From Phycobacter azelaicus (lineage in GTDB: Bacteria; Pseudomonadota; Alphaproteobacteria; Rhodobacterales; Rhodobacteraceae), in the NCBI RefSeq assembly GCF_014884385.1, contig NZ_WKFH01000003.1, forward strand, positions 1,348,001 to 1,412,000: DNA of 64,000 nt, given 5' to 3'. Positions 25,681 through 35,941 of the stretch are shown here, piece after piece (the first letter of the stretch is position 1; each line of letters opens with the position of its first letter). The position numbers and the translations under genes were made by a program. Under the pieces are notes generated by a model that saw nothing but the letters and a program-made list of their open reading frames with translations, was not told where the DNA came from and made no database searches.

Positions 25681-25702
25681 ATGTTATGTTATGACATAAC
25701 AT
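25681..25702 (-). promoter_or_regulatory. Zur-box-like palindrome upstream of the COG0523 gene
   Basis: A 22-bp near-perfect palindrome beginning ATGTTATG and ending CATAACAT, with TTATGA in the middle. Its GTTATG...CATAAC arms match the alphaproteobacterial Zur operator pattern. It lies 16 bp before the start codon, where bound repressor would block initiation. Confidence 0.75.
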
Positions 25703-25772
25703 TCACAATCTGATGGGAATGGCAAGGCCACCCTTTGGATGCCCTGCAATGCTGGGCGCGTTCAGTGCAATC

Positions 25773-26816
25773 CTAGATCTGTGGCAGACTCAGGTAGGCG
25801 GGATCATCGGTGCGGATCAGCTGGATGTCGGCGTCACTCAGTGGCGCAGAGCCGTTGACTCGAACGGCCTCCTCCCCGTCGAGGCGAATGATATGCTGGT
25901 CCGGATTGTCGGGGTTCTGTTCGACCGAGATTTCTGGTTCTGCGTTGCCGTCCGGCTCCCAGAGAACCATCAGTTGATCTTCATCCGGATCATAGTCGAT
26001 CAGGTCCACGGCGGCTGAATCGCCCGCCAGACCACCTGCTGTCTGGTCTAGGATGATGTGATCCGCGCCCTCGCCAACCGTCACGATATCGCCAGAACCG
26101 GCAACCAATGTGTCGTCACCGTCCCCGCCATTCAGAAAGTCACTGGTTGCGCCATCGTCTGCACCCCAAACAAGGTCATTACCGACACCACCAAAGAGTG
26201 TGTCCGTATCCGCGCCTCCGGCGAGCGTGTCATTGCCATCGTTCCCATGCAGCGCATCATTGCCCCAGCCACCGCTCAGCTGGTCATCACCCTGCCCGCC
26301 GTGGGCGGTGTCGTCTGCCCCGCCGCCATCGAGCGTGTCGTTTCCGAAATGACCGTAGAGGCTGTCATCGCCCGCATCGCCGGACAGGAAGTCATTTCCG
26401 TCTTCTCCATGCAAAAGGTCGCGCCCTTGCCCGCCATACAAGGTGTCTTCCCCGACATCACCATAAAGGGTGTCATGGCCGTCATCCCCTGACAGCACAT
26501 CATCACCCCCATAGCCGTTCAGCTGATCGTCATTTCCCCCGCCCGACAAGAGGTCACCAAAGTCGCTGCCAGACAGAAGTTCCACATCGTCGTCCCCCGT
26601 CAGGTTCAGCCCATCTTGAGGAGCGTCATCCGGGTCCGATTTGTGCGTGTCGATGATGTCCGAAACAGGGACAACTTCGGATTCTTGTTCTCCGCCGACC
26701 TGGTCTACATCGCCATCGGCCTCTGACTCGTCGCTGCCAAAGTCAACGAATATTGCGCTGCCAACGGCAACAAGGCCCAACAACCCAGCCAACCAGAACA
26801 CTGCCCCACTCTCCAC
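25773..26816 (-). CDS. Membrane-anchored RTX (hemolysin-type) calcium-binding protein
   Basis: 347 residues. The N-terminal hydrophobic segment (about 7-25, FWLAGLLGLVAVGSAIFV) looks like an uncleaved anchor, followed by an acidic linker. About residues 75-230 hold tandem GGxGxDxLx nonapeptides (GGGNDDQLNGYGGDDVLSGDDGHDTLYGD and so on) that form a Ca2+-binding parallel beta-roll. The C-terminal part (about 240-347) is a non-repetitive, beta-rich domain seen in roseobacter relatives. No type I secretion genes are next to it. The function is unknown, likely surface or periplasmic. Confidence 0.85.
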   Translation of the reverse strand: MESGAVFWLAGLLGLVAVGSAIFVDFGSDESEADGDVDQVGGEQESEVVPVSDIIDTHKSDPDDAPQDGLNLTGDDDVELLSGSDFGDLLSGGGNDDQLNGYGGDDVLSGDDGHDTLYGDVGEDTLYGGQGRDLLHGEDGNDFLSGDAGDDSLYGHFGNDTLDGGGADDTAHGGQGDDQLSGGWGNDALHGNDGNDTLAGGADTDTLFGGVGNDLVWGADDGATSDFLNGGDGDDTLVAGSGDIVTVGEGADHIILDQTAGGLAGDSAAVDLIDYDPDEDQLMVLWEPDGNAEPEISVEQNPDNPDQHIIRLDGEEAVRVNGSAPLSDADIQLIRTDDPAYLSLPQI

Positions 26817-26926
26817 GCCACGGAAGATACATTTATGTCAGGGCTAAGTATTACACGGTCCACAGTGCAATGCAAAACAAATGGAGAACATCGGTTAACG
26901 ATCCGCAAACAGCCGGGGTCGTTTGG

Positions 26927-27433
26927 CTAAGTCCAAGTCAGCGGTTGTTGCGTGTAAGAGATATAGAGAGGGTGCTTTGGGTGCCCGTGCTTGCTGAGGC
27001 CGAGATGAAACAGCGGGCGGCCGGTTGCCCTTAAGGCGGCCTCAATCCGCGGACCCTGCTCCCGGTGGGTACCATGAGTGCCCCAGGCGCAAATGATCTG
27101 ATCCGCCCACTCCGCGCCCGACAGGATCGCCGCCTGATTCTCTGGCCCCTCGGGATCCTTGGCCGCGCGCATCACGCGCGGGTCGGTGGCGCGAATGGCA
27201 AAGATATTGGTGGCGCGGAAGCCTCCAAAGCCCAAGGCCCGCGCCCGCCGCTCGCAACGCTCGATGGTGGGATCGTTCTGTACTTCGGTCGCTGTCGAAG
27301 GGTTCAGCATCACGAACATCACCTTTTTCCCGTGGGGATCCCAGACCCGCGTCAGGCTGTAGCGATAGGTCTCGCAGTCGGAATAGACGGCGGTGGAGGG
27401 CGCATCGCCCTTGGTATGGCTGCGGGTGATCAT
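26927..27433 (-). CDS. DUF1643 domain-containing protein
   Basis: 168-residue protein. DSETYRYSLTRVWD-like opening, MFVMLNPSTATEVQNDPTIERCERRARALGFGGFRATNIFAIRATDPR, WADQIICAWGTHG and FHLGLSKHGHPKHPLYI are the conserved DUF1643 blocks. Its activity is unknown; the fold is thought to be nucleotide- or nucleic-acid-related, which I cannot confirm here. I chose ATG 27433 by family length; ATG 27472, 5 bp after the truB stop, is possible. It is probably the last gene of the rbfA-truB operon. Confidence 0.82.
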   Translation of the reverse strand: MITRSHTKGDAPSTAVYSDCETYRYSLTRVWDPHGKKVMFVMLNPSTATEVQNDPTIERCERRARALGFGGFRATNIFAIRATDPRVMRAAKDPEGPENQAAILSGAEWADQIICAWGTHGTHREQGPRIEAALRATGRPLFHLGLSKHGHPKHPLYISYTQQPLTWT

Positions 27434-27477
27434 GGGGCAGAGATGCCATGGCGCCCCCAGAGGGGCAAGCATAGGCG

Positions 27478-28386
27478 TTACTGGTTGAAGACGCGGCTGG
27501 GGTGCAGCTCTCCGGATTTGTGGATGCCCACGGCGACCGCCTTGCCATCGAACGAGGCCCAGGCCTCATCCCCGTATTCCACTTCGGAGGCCAGCACCAT
27601 GCCGGGGTTGCCGTTGCGCAGGCGGGTGGCGCCTTCGGGGGTGCATTTCAGCTCGGGCAGGTCGGCGAGACCTTCCTCAAGCGGGCGCAGGTGGGTGTCG
27701 AGTTCGGGCGTGCGCTGCATTCGTTCGATCTCTTCCAGCGACAGCCCGTCGGCGGCATCAAACGGCCCTGACCAGATCCGGCGCAACTCCTTCACATGGC
27801 CATGACAGCCAAGTGCCGCGCCCAGATCGCGCGCGATGGAGCGCACATAGCCCCCCTTGCCGCAGGTCATCTCCAGCACCACGTGATCGGCGTCGGGGCG
27901 ATCCACCAGAACCAGTTCCTCCACCCAAAGCGGGCGGGCGGCGATCTCGAAATCCTCATCCCCGTCGCGGGCGAGCTTGTAGGCACGCTGCCCGTCGATT
28001 TTCACGGCCGAGAATTTGGGCGGCACCTGCATGATCTCGCCAATGAACGGGCCGAGCGCAGCCTTGATGTCTTCATCCGAGGGGCGCGCATCGCTCTGGG
28101 CGATCACTTCGCCCTCGGCATCGTCAGTGTTGGTGGCCTGACCCAGCCGAACGGTGAAAGTATAGGCCTTCAGCGCATCGGTGATATAGGGAACCGTCTT
28201 GGTCGCCTCGCCCAGGGCCACGGCCAGAACGCCGGTCGCCTCGGGGTCGAGCGTGCCCGCATGGCCGGCTTTCTTGGCCTCCAGCGCCCAGCGCACCTTG
28301 TTCACGACAGCGGTCGAGGTCAGCCCCGCAGGCTTGTCCACCACCAGCCAGCCGGAAATATCGCGCCCCTTGCGTTTGCGTGCCAT
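27478..28386 (-). CDS. truB: tRNA pseudouridine(55) synthase TruB
   Basis: 302 residues. The catalytic Asp47 lies in [22 protein letters not shown], after [22 protein letters not shown]. It isomerises U55 in the T-loop of tRNAs. The C-terminal PUA-like region is present. Gene order rbfA - glycosidase - truB with short gaps suggests one transcript devoted largely to translation. Confidence 0.96.
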   Translation of the reverse strand: MARKRKGRDISGWLVVDKPAGLTSTAVVNKVRWALEAKKAGHAGTLDPEATGVLAVALGEATKTVPYITDALKAYTFTVRLGQATNTDDAEGEVIAQSDARPSDEDIKAALGPFIGEIMQVPPKFSAVKIDGQRAYKLARDGDEDFEIAARPLWVEELVLVDRPDADHVVLEMTCGKGGYVRSIARDLGAALGCHGHVKELRRIWSGPFDAADGLSLEEIERMQRTPELDTHLRPLEEGLADLPELKCTPEGATRLRNGNPGMVLASEVEYGDEAWASFDGKAVAVGIHKSGELHPSRVFNQ

Positions 28387-28471
28387 GCCTGTTCCCCGTG
28401 ATGTCTTGCTGAGGCGCGCGGCGTAGCGGATCGGGCAGAAGCTGTCAATTACCCGTCACGGTAGGGGGGAG

Positions 28472-29212
28472 CTATTCCACCACGCCCACCACAGGCCCCA
28501 TGGCAAACCCCGCATCCGAGCGGCCCAGTTGGGGCGCGTGCAGGCGGGAGATATTGCCATCGAAATACAGCGCATTGGGCAGTTTCAGGTGGTTGCGGAA
28601 CAGGCTGCCAAACTGGTGGAAAGTCACCGCATTGCGCGAGATGACAAAGACCGCGCGCTGCCCGTCCGCCGAGGTGCCAACCCCGTTGCGCACGTAATAC
28701 GACGTGGAGTCGGGTAGAAAGCGCGGATGCAGTTTTCCGTCGATCACCAGCATCGGCCCCGATTGGGTGGCATCGCGGCAGGTCTTCCCCTGATCCCGGA
28801 AGGTCATCGTCTCGATCACATCGGCGCGGCCGTTGTTGATGCAGAAGACTCCGTTTGGCAGCAGGCCGAAATTGCCGGGGCCTGCGTTGGGGATCAGCCG
28901 CATCTCCTGCTGACCATCCTCGACATACAGCCCCACCGGAGAGCGATCCGCGTGATACATCCCGGCATTGGTGGCAAAGCTGAGGCTCTTGCCCGCCTTG
29001 GCCAGTTCCGCCTCGATCGGGGCAAAGTGGCCATAGGGTTTGCCGTTCTCGGCGCGCAGGAACAGGCGCAGCTCTTCGCGGCCCGCATCCACCTCACAGA
29101 TCGTGTAGCGGTTGCCGTCATAGCTGTCGTTGCGGCACTCGACAGCGGCGGCGCTGCTGGCCCATAGCCCCGCAATCAGGGCAGCGCAGATGGACGCCGC
29201 CCGAAAGGTCAC
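28472..29212 (-). CDS. Phosphodiester glycosidase (NAGPA-domain) family exported protein
   Basis: 246 residues with a Sec signal peptide ([26 protein letters not shown]). The mature part shows [34 protein letters not shown] and the late [15 protein letters not shown], characteristic of the DUF2233/NAGPA family, whose mammalian member removes GlcNAc from phosphodiesters. The bacterial substrate is unknown, and the site would be periplasmic. Its ATG overlaps the rbfA stop (ATGA), so an envelope enzyme is translationally coupled to a ribosome maturation factor. Confidence 0.85.
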   Translation of the reverse strand: MTFRAASICAALIAGLWASSAAAVECRNDSYDGNRYTICEVDAGREELRLFLRAENGKPYGHFAPIEAELAKAGKSLSFATNAGMYHADRSPVGLYVEDGQQEMRLIPNAGPGNFGLLPNGVFCINNGRADVIETMTFRDQGKTCRDATQSGPMLVIDGKLHPRFLPDSTSYYVRNGVGTSADGQRAVFVISRNAVTFHQFGSLFRNHLKLPNALYFDGNISRLHAPQLGRSDAGFAMGPVVGVVE

Positions 29213-29604
29213 TCTTCGATGTCGCGGCGCACCGCGTCCTGACTCAGCATCCGGCGGGTGTCGTCCATCTGGTCGAATGTCTGATCCAGTTGGAAGCGCA
29301 GATCGGGGGTGAACTTCAGGCCCAGCTTCTTGCCCACTGCCCGGCGCAGCTCGCCCTTGTTGCGGGCGAGCAGTTTCAACACCTCCTCCTGCCCCTTGCC
29401 ACCAAGCGGCAGCACATAGGCGGTGGCGATCTTCAGATCCGGGGAGGCACGCACCTCGCCGACCGTGATCGACATGCGGTTCAGCTCGGGATCATGCACA
29501 TCGCCCCGCGCCAGCACTTCGGACAGAGAGCGGCGGATCAGCTCGCCGACGCGCAGCTGACGTTGAGAGGGGCCGGGGCCATCGTGGAATTTGTTCTTTG
29601 CCAT
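29209..29604 (-). CDS. rbfA: 30S ribosome-binding factor A
   Basis: 131-residue KH-like cold-adaptation factor for 16S 5'-end maturation. [51 protein letters not shown] and [17 protein letters not shown] are family hallmarks. It is the first gene of the rbfA-truB transcript, divergent from dapB with 105 bp between. The ATG at 29604 is the only sensible start. Confidence 0.96.
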   Translation of the reverse strand: MAKNKFHDGPGPSQRQLRVGELIRRSLSEVLARGDVHDPELNRMSITVGEVRASPDLKIATAYVLPLGGKGQEEVLKLLARNKGELRRAVGKKLGLKFTPDLRFQLDQTFDQMDDTRRMLSQDAVRRDIEE

Positions 29605-29709
29605 GGGTTCGATCTATGCCGAAAGCAGCCCTTTGCCAAGACACGTCCAAAAGGGTAGGACAAAAGCCGCAAGAAACGAAGCGCCAGCTTGGGATAAAGG
29701 ATCAGGCCA

Positions 29710-30519
29710 ATGACTCATAAACCGGGTATCGTGATTACCGGAGCCTCTGGCCGGATGGGGCAGATGCTGATCAAGACCGTGCTGGAGAGCGACAAGGCCA
29801 CGCTGGTCGGCGCTGTCGAACGCAGCGGCCACGATTGGGTTGGTCGTGACGTGGGTGAGGCGATGGGCGGCACGCCGCTTGGCGTCACCGTCACCGATGA
29901 CGCGCTTGAGGCGTTCTCCAAGGCGCAGGCGGTCATTGATTTCACCGCCCCTGAGGCGACGCTGGAATTCGCGGCCCTCGCAGCGCAGGCCCGCGCCGTG
30001 CATGTGATCGGCACCACCGGCATGACCGATGAACAGATCGCCCGGCTGGAACCTGCATCGCGCCACGCGGTGATCGTGCGGGCTGGCAACATGTCCCTTG
30101 GCGTGAACCTTCTGGTGCAGTTGACCAAACAGGTCGCCGCCGCGCTGGACGAGGATTTTGATATCGAGGTGATCGAGGCGCACCACCACCACAAGGTCGA
30201 CGCCCCATCCGGCACCGCGCTGATGCTGGGCGAAGCCGCCGCCGAGGGGCGCGGGGTCAAGCTCGCCGATGTCTCGGACCGGGGGCGTGACGGCATCACC
30301 GGCGCACGCAAACGCGGCGACATTGGCTTCACCGCCATTCGCGGCGGCGACATCGTGGGCGAACATGACGTGCTGTTCGCCGCTGCAGGGGAACGGATCG
30401 TTCTGCGCCACATGGCCACAGACCGCGCGATCTTTGCCCGTGGCGCCCTGAAGGCGGCGCTGTGGGGGCAGGACAAATCCCCCGGTGAATACGACATGAT
30501 CGACGTGCTGGGGCTTTGA
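29710..30519 (+). CDS. dapB: 4-hydroxy-tetrahydrodipicolinate reductase
   Basis: 269-residue NAD(P)H-dependent enzyme of lysine and diaminopimelate synthesis. The Rossmann motif is [13 protein letters not shown]; the catalytic and substrate motif is [20 protein letters not shown] near residue 155, and [16 protein letters not shown] is in the C-domain. AAAGGA precedes the ATG. It stands alone, divergent from rbfA and convergent with the NIPSNAP gene (9 bp gap). Confidence 0.97.
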   Translation: MTHKPGIVITGASGRMGQMLIKTVLESDKATLVGAVERSGHDWVGRDVGEAMGGTPLGVTVTDDALEAFSKAQAVIDFTAPEATLEFAALAAQARAVHVIGTTGMTDEQIARLEPASRHAVIVRAGNMSLGVNLLVQLTKQVAAALDEDFDIEVIEAHHHHKVDAPSGTALMLGEAAAEGRGVKLADVSDRGRDGITGARKRGDIGFTAIRGGDIVGEHDVLFAAAGERIVLRHMATDRAIFARGALKAALWGQDKSPGEYDMIDVLGL

Positions 30520-30528
30520 GTCCCCCCA

Positions 30529-30861
30529 TCAACGGGCGGCTGTTTCCGAGAACCCTTCAAGCCCTTCTGTGGCCTCTGCGACTGAGGCTTCGAAGTGTTC
30601 GATCATCGGCATGACGATCGGCTCGACTTCCTTTTCCCAGACGGGGCCGTCGTAAAAGGCGGCCTTGATCCGCTCGCGCTCCTCCATTGATGGAAATGCG
30701 CGCAGCCAATGCACCACATCGGGATCCTCAAGATCGCGCATGGGGCCAAAGACCAGCATGCCAGCCGCGCGCAGGGCCGGGCGGTTCACGGTCTCGAAAA
30801 AGTGGATGAACGCATCGCGCTTGCCGGGTTTCAGGTGATAGCGGCGGATTTCAAAGATCAA
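30529..30861 (-). CDS. NIPSNAP family protein
   Basis: 110-residue dimeric alpha+beta barrel protein. FEIRRYHLKPGKRDAFIHFFE at the N-terminus and VHWLRAFPSMEERERIKAAFYDGPVW are diagnostic. The function in bacteria is not established. The gene is short but has clear codon structure and a family match over the full length. It is downstream of the DUF1674 gene on the same strand (38 bp). Confidence 0.87.
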   Translation of the reverse strand: MIFEIRRYHLKPGKRDAFIHFFETVNRPALRAAGMLVFGPMRDLEDPDVVHWLRAFPSMEERERIKAAFYDGPVWEKEVEPIVMPMIEHFEASVAEATEGLEGFSETAAR

Positions 30862-30899
30862 GGGGTGGTTTCCAATTCGGATAGGCGCTGGCGCAAGGC

Positions 30900-31100
30900 T
30901 CAGAAATCGATAGCGATGCCCTTTTTCTCCCAGTCGCCATAACGGGCAGGATCCGGGCCGTCGCGTCCGCCCAGCTCCTTGGGCAGCGGGGCCTTTTCGG
31001 CGGCGGCTTTGCGGCGTACCTCGGCCTCGGCGAGGGCGCGCTGGGCGGCGGGGGGGAGGTCTTTCTGGGTCGGGGTCTTCGGTGTGGTCTCGTCGCTCAT
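30900..31100 (-). CDS. DUF1674 / SdhAF4-like succinate dehydrogenase assembly factor
   Basis: 66 residues. The C-terminal block PLPKELGGRDGPDPARYGDWEKKGIAIDF is the conserved signature of the SDHAF4/DUF1674 family, which helps flavinated SdhA assemble. AGGAACCCGCG precedes the ATG at 31100; the longer frame upstream is rejected. Divergent from rsmB, a conserved arrangement in Rhodobacterales. The function in this organism is inferred from the family. Confidence 0.85.
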   Translation of the reverse strand: MSDETTPKTPTQKDLPPAAQRALAEAEVRRKAAAEKAPLPKELGGRDGPDPARYGDWEKKGIAIDF

Positions 31101-31200
31101 CGCGGGTTCCTTTATGCTTTGACCATGATATACGCCCCTGTCCGGCGGGAACAAGTCAGCGCCGGTGGTCCCCAAGTCGCCAGAGAAAGCTAGAACTCCG

Positions 31201-32475
31201 ATGTCCGACAAAACCCCCGATCCGCTCCAGGCCCGCAAATCCGCGATCTACCTTCTGGATCAGGTGCTGGGCGAGGGACGTTTGTTGGCGGAGTGCTATG
31301 CCGCCGGAGCATTGGAGCGGCTGGCGCCGGAAGAGCGCGCACGGGCGCAGCGATTGGCGGTCGAGACGCTGCGCAGCTTGGAGCGGGCTGATCGGGTGTT
31401 GCAGAAGCATCTCAAGAAAACCCCGCCGCTGACGGTGATGAATGCGCTGCGGCTGGGCACGGTGGAGCTGTGCTCGGGCGGGGCGGCGCATGGGGTGGTG
31501 AACGCTATGGTGACGATTGTCTCGAAACACCGCCGCCACGGGCAATTGAAGGGCATGGTCAACGCGGTGCTGCGCAAGGTGGCCGAAAAGGGACCGGCGG
31601 AATGGGCGAAGTTGCGCACGCCGCGCTTGCCGAACTGGCTGCGCAAACCGCTGGTACAGGCCTGGGGCGCCGAGGCGATGCTGGGCATTGAGGCCGCCCA
31701 TTTCGCGGGTGCCCCGCTGGATATCACGGGCAATCCCGGCGCGGATCTGTCGGCGCTGGGCGGAGAGCTATTGCCGACCGGTTCGGTGCGGCTAACGGAT
31801 GCGGGGCAGGTGTCTACCTTGCCGGGCTATGCCACCGGGGACTGGTGGGTGCAGGATGTGGCCGCGGCCCTGCCTGCAAAGATGATCAACGCACAAAAGG
31901 GCGAGCGGGTGCTGGATCTTTGCGCAGCTCCGGGCGGCAAGACCATGCAGATGGCGGCCGCTGGCGCGCAGGTAACGGCGGTGGATGCCTCGGCCGGGCG
32001 GATGGAGCGGCTACAGGAGAACCTCTCCCGCACAGGTCTCAGCGCCGATCTGATCGTAGGCGATGCGTTGGAGCAGGCCGGCCAGTTTGATGCGGTGTTG
32101 CTGGACGCGCCTTGCTCGGCCACCGGCACCATCCGTCGCCATCCCGATCTGCCCCACGCCAAGGACGGTAGCGAATTCGGCGCTCTGATCGAATTGCAGG
32201 CGCAGATGCTGGCTCATGCCTGGACCCTGGTTAAACCCGGCGGGCGCATGGTCTTTTGCACCTGCTCCTTGCTGCCGGACGAGGGCGAATGCCAGATCGA
32301 AGAGGCGCTCGATATGTTTCCGGATATGTCGACGGATCGTAGCTGTTTTGACGGCCTTGGCATTGATCTTGCCTGGATCACCGAAGAGGGAGGCCTTCGC
32401 CTGCGCCCCGACTATTGGGCAGAGCGCGGCGGCATGGATGGCTTCTATATGGCGCTTTTGCTCAAAGCGGGATGA
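31201..32475 (+). CDS. rsmB: 16S rRNA (cytosine(967)-C5)-methyltransferase RsmB
   Basis: 424 residues. An N-terminal NusB-like RNA-binding domain (about 10-135) is fused to a SUN/NOL1 SAM methyltransferase: LDLCAAPGGKTMQMA (motif I), LLDAPCSATGTIRRHPD (motif IV Cys) and VFCTCSLLPDEGE (catalytic Cys, motif VI). Start at ATG 31201. First gene of the conserved rsmB - heparinase-like - purH - lspA row. Confidence 0.95.
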   Translation: MSDKTPDPLQARKSAIYLLDQVLGEGRLLAECYAAGALERLAPEERARAQRLAVETLRSLERADRVLQKHLKKTPPLTVMNALRLGTVELCSGGAAHGVVNAMVTIVSKHRRHGQLKGMVNAVLRKVAEKGPAEWAKLRTPRLPNWLRKPLVQAWGAEAMLGIEAAHFAGAPLDITGNPGADLSALGGELLPTGSVRLTDAGQVSTLPGYATGDWWVQDVAAALPAKMINAQKGERVLDLCAAPGGKTMQMAAAGAQVTAVDASAGRMERLQENLSRTGLSADLIVGDALEQAGQFDAVLLDAPCSATGTIRRHPDLPHAKDGSEFGALIELQAQMLAHAWTLVKPGGRMVFCTCSLLPDEGECQIEEALDMFPDMSTDRSCFDGLGIDLAWITEEGGLRLRPDYWAERGGMDGFYMALLLKAG

Positions 32476-32579
32476 TCATTTCTCGCCCATGGGGTGCGCG
32501 GCGGTTATTCTTCGGTGACTCGGATGTTTGACCGGGCTATGCTTCGACCAAAACGCCAGCGGCGTGAGGCGGAAAGAGC

Positions 32580-34322
32580 ATGTCCAGATACGATAGACTG
32601 GCGGGGCGCGGAACCCGCCTTATGAACCGGATATATGCCTGGCGGGCGCGCAAGCAGCCGGCGGCAACCGGATTCGTATCTCAGCCCGAGCCACGCACCA
32701 TCGGCAGCTTTGCCCGCGGACGGCAGCTTGTTGCAGGCAATCTTCTACTGGCAGGATACCTCGTTGAGTCGACCACCACCGGCCTCTGGGAGGTCGCAGC
32801 CCCCGACGCCGCCTTTGATGCCGAACGGCACGGATTTGCCTGGCTCGACGATCTGGCGGCCGTGGGGGATATCAAGGCCCGCATGAAGGCGCAGAATTGG
32901 GTTTGGGGCTGGATCCTGATGCACGGGCGCGGCACCGGTCCCGGCTGGTCGCCAGATCTGACCGGACGCAGGGTCATCCGCTGGATCAACCATGCGCTGT
33001 TCCTGCTCAGCGGCAAGGGGCGGGATGACACCGAAGCCTTTTATCGCTCTCTGTCGCAGCAGACCTGGTTCCTTGCGCATCGCTGGCAGGGTGCCACACC
33101 AGGGCTTCCCCGGTTCGAGGCGCTGGCGGGACTAATTTACGCGGGCCTTGCCCTGCAGGGCAAAGAGGAGCTGGCAGATCCCGCGATTCGCGCCCTCAGT
33201 GACGAATGTGAGCGTCAGATCGATGAGCAGGGCGGCCTTCCGACGCGCAATCCCGAAGAGCTTCTGGAAGTCTTTACCCTGCTGACCTGGACGGCTGCCG
33301 CCCTGCATGAGGCTGGCCGGACTGTCCCGGCACCTCAGGTGGCCGCGATAGAGCGTATTGCACCTACCTTGCGTGCGTTGCGCCATAGCGATGGCGGCCT
33401 TGCGCGGTTTCATGGTGGAGGGCGCGGGCTTGAAGGGTGGTTGGATCACGCGCTGGCCGCAAGTCATGTCGCGCCTCGGCCCGTCGAAGGGCTTGCCATG
33501 GGCTATGCGCGTTTGTCGGCGCGCCGCACCTCGGTTGTGGTCGACGCTGCCGTCCCGCCTCAGGGGCGCGCTTCGGGGAACGGGCATGCCTCAACGCTGG
33601 CATTTGAACTGACCTCCGGGCGGCGTCCGCTGATCGTCAACTGTGGCTCGGGCGAGACTTTCGGCCTTGAGTGGCGCCGTGCAGGTCGGGCCACGCCCTC
33701 GCATTCCACACTTTGCCTCGAGGGCCATTCCAGCGCGCGGCTTGCCTCTCCAGATCGTGGCACGGGGCAGGAAGAGCTGATCGACGGACCGAGCGAGGTG
33801 CAGGTGCAGCTTGAAGATCTGAGCGACGGCAGCCGGTTCCAGGGTGGCCATGATGGTTACATGCGCGAGTTTGGCCTGACCCACGCCCGCACGCTGGATC
33901 TGTCCTTTGACGGGCGCGGGCTGGTGGGAGAGGACATGCTGGTCGCTCTGGATGAGGCGGCGGAAAAGCGGTGCGCTGCTGCGTTAGCGTCGCATGGACC
34001 TGACGGGATTGGCTTTGATATTCGCCTCCATCTGCACCCGGAAGTGGATGCAACCCTTGACTTGGGCGGCGCAGCAGTATCCATGGCGCTCAAGAGCGGG
34101 GAAATCTGGGTTTTCCGCCATGACGGCACTTGTGATCTGAAGCTGGAGCCGGGCGTCTACCTGGAAAAGACCCGCTTGAAGCCGCGTGCGTCAAAGCAGA
34201 TCGTTTTATCTGGCCGGGTGATCGACTATGCCACCCGCGTCCGGTGGACGTTGAGCAAGGCGCAGGAAACTGCCGATGCCGTGCGCGACCTGAACCGGGA
34301 CGACCCCGAGAGTATTGACTGA
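32580..34322 (+). CDS. Heparinase II/III-like family protein
   Basis: 580-residue protein. The N-terminal alpha/alpha toroid region (about 60-330, with [32 protein letters not shown]) is followed by the C-terminal Hepar_II_III beta-sandwich (about 345-555, [39 protein letters not shown]). It has no signal peptide, which is odd for a secreted polysaccharide lyase. In Rhodobacterales this gene is always between rsmB and purH, suggesting a cell-wall or housekeeping role rather than heparin use. Its stop overlaps the TTG region before purH. Confidence 0.88.
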   Translation: MSRYDRLAGRGTRLMNRIYAWRARKQPAATGFVSQPEPRTIGSFARGRQLVAGNLLLAGYLVESTTTGLWEVAAPDAAFDAERHGFAWLDDLAAVGDIKARMKAQNWVWGWILMHGRGTGPGWSPDLTGRRVIRWINHALFLLSGKGRDDTEAFYRSLSQQTWFLAHRWQGATPGLPRFEALAGLIYAGLALQGKEELADPAIRALSDECERQIDEQGGLPTRNPEELLEVFTLLTWTAAALHEAGRTVPAPQVAAIERIAPTLRALRHSDGGLARFHGGGRGLEGWLDHALAASHVAPRPVEGLAMGYARLSARRTSVVVDAAVPPQGRASGNGHASTLAFELTSGRRPLIVNCGSGETFGLEWRRAGRATPSHSTLCLEGHSSARLASPDRGTGQEELIDGPSEVQVQLEDLSDGSRFQGGHDGYMREFGLTHARTLDLSFDGRGLVGEDMLVALDEAAEKRCAAALASHGPDGIGFDIRLHLHPEVDATLDLGGAAVSMALKSGEIWVFRHDGTCDLKLEPGVYLEKTRLKPRASKQIVLSGRVIDYATRVRWTLSKAQETADAVRDLNRDDPESID

Positions 34323-34344
34323 GCCTGCAAAGGACCGCCCTGCC

Positions 34345-35934
34345 ATGACCGACCTTCACCCCGTACGCCGTGCGCTGCTTTCCGTATCCGACAAGACCGG
34401 CCTGATTGAGCTGGGCAAGTCCCTCGCCGAACGCGGGGTTGAGCTGCTTTCGACTGGTGGCACTGCCAAGGCGCTGCGCGATGCAGGGCTTCAGGTTAAG
34501 GACGTCTCGGACGTCACCGGCTTTCCCGAAATGATGGATGGCCGCGTGAAGACCCTGCACCCGATGGTACACGGTGGCTTGCTGGCACTGCGCGACAACG
34601 ATGCTCATGTGGCGGCGATGAACGAACACGGCATTGGCGCCATCGATCTTCTGGTGGTGAACCTCTACCCGTTCGAGGCAGCGCTGGCGCGCGGCGCAGA
34701 TTATGACGAGATGATCGAGAATATCGATATTGGAGGCCCCGCGATGATCCGCGCGGCCTCCAAAAACCACCTGTTCGTGAACGTGGTAACCGACGTCGAG
34801 GATTACGACGCCCTGCTGGCCGAGCTGGATGCGAACGACGGTCAGACCTCTTATGGGTTCCGCCAGCGTCTGGCCCAGACCGCCTATGCCCGCACCGCCG
34901 CTTATGACGCCGCCGTGTCCAACTGGATGGCAGGCGCGCTGGAGCTGGAAGCCCCCCGTCGCCGTGCCTTTGCCGGTGAGCTGAAACAGACCCTGCGCTA
35001 TGGCGAGAACAGCCACCAGAAAGCGGCCTTCTATACCGATGGTTCCAACCGTCCGGGCGTTGCCACCGCCGTGCAGCTGCAGGGCAAGGAGCTGTCCTAC
35101 AACAACATCAACGATACCGATGCGGCCTATGAGCTGGTCGCCGAGTTCGACCCGGCGGAAACCGCTGCCGTCGCCATCATCAAGCACGCCAACCCCTGCG
35201 GCGTTGCACGCGGCGCGACCTTGGTCGAGGCCTATCAGAAGGCGTTCGACTGCGACCGCACCTCTGCCTTTGGTGGGATTGTGGCGCTGAACCAGCCGCT
35301 GGACGGCGAAACCGCCGCAAAGATCACTGAAATCTTCACCGAGGTGGTGATCGCTCCCGGTGCCTCGGACGAGGCCAAGGAAATCTTCGCCGCCAAGAAG
35401 AACCTGCGCCTGCTCTTGACCGACGCGCTGCCTGATCCGCGCAAGGCAATCACCGCGTACAAGCAGGTCGCGGGCGGCGTGCTGGTACAGGATAAGGACG
35501 TGGGTTACGTCGGCATGGACGATCTGAAGGTCGTCACCGAAAAGGCCCCGACAGAAGAGCAGATGCAGGACCTTCTGTTTGCCTGGAAAGTGGCCAAGCA
35601 CGTCAAATCAAATGCAATCGTTTATGTCAAAGGCGATGCCACCGTGGGCGTGGGTGCCGGTCAGATGAGCCGTCTCGACAGCGCCAATGTCGCTGCCGCC
35701 AAGGCGCAGCGCATGGCCGATGAGTTGGGTCTGGACGAAAGCCTGGCCAAAGGGTCGGCCGTGGCCTCGGATGCCTTTTTCCCCTTCCCCGACGGTCTCT
35801 TGGAAGCCGCGGCTGCCGGCGCGACCTGCGTCATCCAGCCGGGCGGTTCCATGCGCGATGAAGAGGTGATCAAGGCGGCCAATGAGGCTGGTCTCGCCAT
35901 GGTCTTTACCGGTATGCGGCACTTCCGTCACTGA
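34345..35934 (+). CDS. purH: Bifunctional AICAR formyltransferase/IMP cyclohydrolase
   Basis: 529 residues catalysing the last two steps of purine synthesis. The N-terminal MGS/IMP cyclohydrolase domain begins [37 protein letters not shown]. The AICAR transformylase domain carries the catalytic KHANPCG near residue 270 and ends with the usual [17 protein letters not shown] precedes the ATG at 34345; the TTG at 34315 is rejected. Confidence 0.97.
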   Translation: MTDLHPVRRALLSVSDKTGLIELGKSLAERGVELLSTGGTAKALRDAGLQVKDVSDVTGFPEMMDGRVKTLHPMVHGGLLALRDNDAHVAAMNEHGIGAIDLLVVNLYPFEAALARGADYDEMIENIDIGGPAMIRAASKNHLFVNVVTDVEDYDALLAELDANDGQTSYGFRQRLAQTAYARTAAYDAAVSNWMAGALELEAPRRRAFAGELKQTLRYGENSHQKAAFYTDGSNRPGVATAVQLQGKELSYNNINDTDAAYELVAEFDPAETAAVAIIKHANPCGVARGATLVEAYQKAFDCDRTSAFGGIVALNQPLDGETAAKITEIFTEVVIAPGASDEAKEIFAAKKNLRLLLTDALPDPRKAITAYKQVAGGVLVQDKDVGYVGMDDLKVVTEKAPTEEQMQDLLFAWKVAKHVKSNAIVYVKGDATVGVGAGQMSRLDSANVAAAKAQRMADELGLDESLAKGSAVASDAFFPFPDGLLEAAAAGATCVIQPGGSMRDEEVIKAANEAGLAMVFTGMRHFRH

Positions 35935-35941
35935 TCTGCAC

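Noticed and set aside
26040..26600. Repetitive DNA that could suggest a repeat array or CRISPR
   Set aside because: The periodicity is 27 bp and imperfect and encodes GGxGxD RTX nonapeptides; there are no constant repeats with unique spacers.
32580..34322. Heparinase-like gene as evidence of polysaccharide catabolism
   Set aside because: No signal peptide, no neighbouring sugar genes, and a conserved housekeeping position between rsmB and purH argue against it.
34090..35601. A 503-codon open frame opposite purH
   Set aside because: Shadow of purH on the other strand, low-complexity His/Gly/Val translation, no ribosome site.
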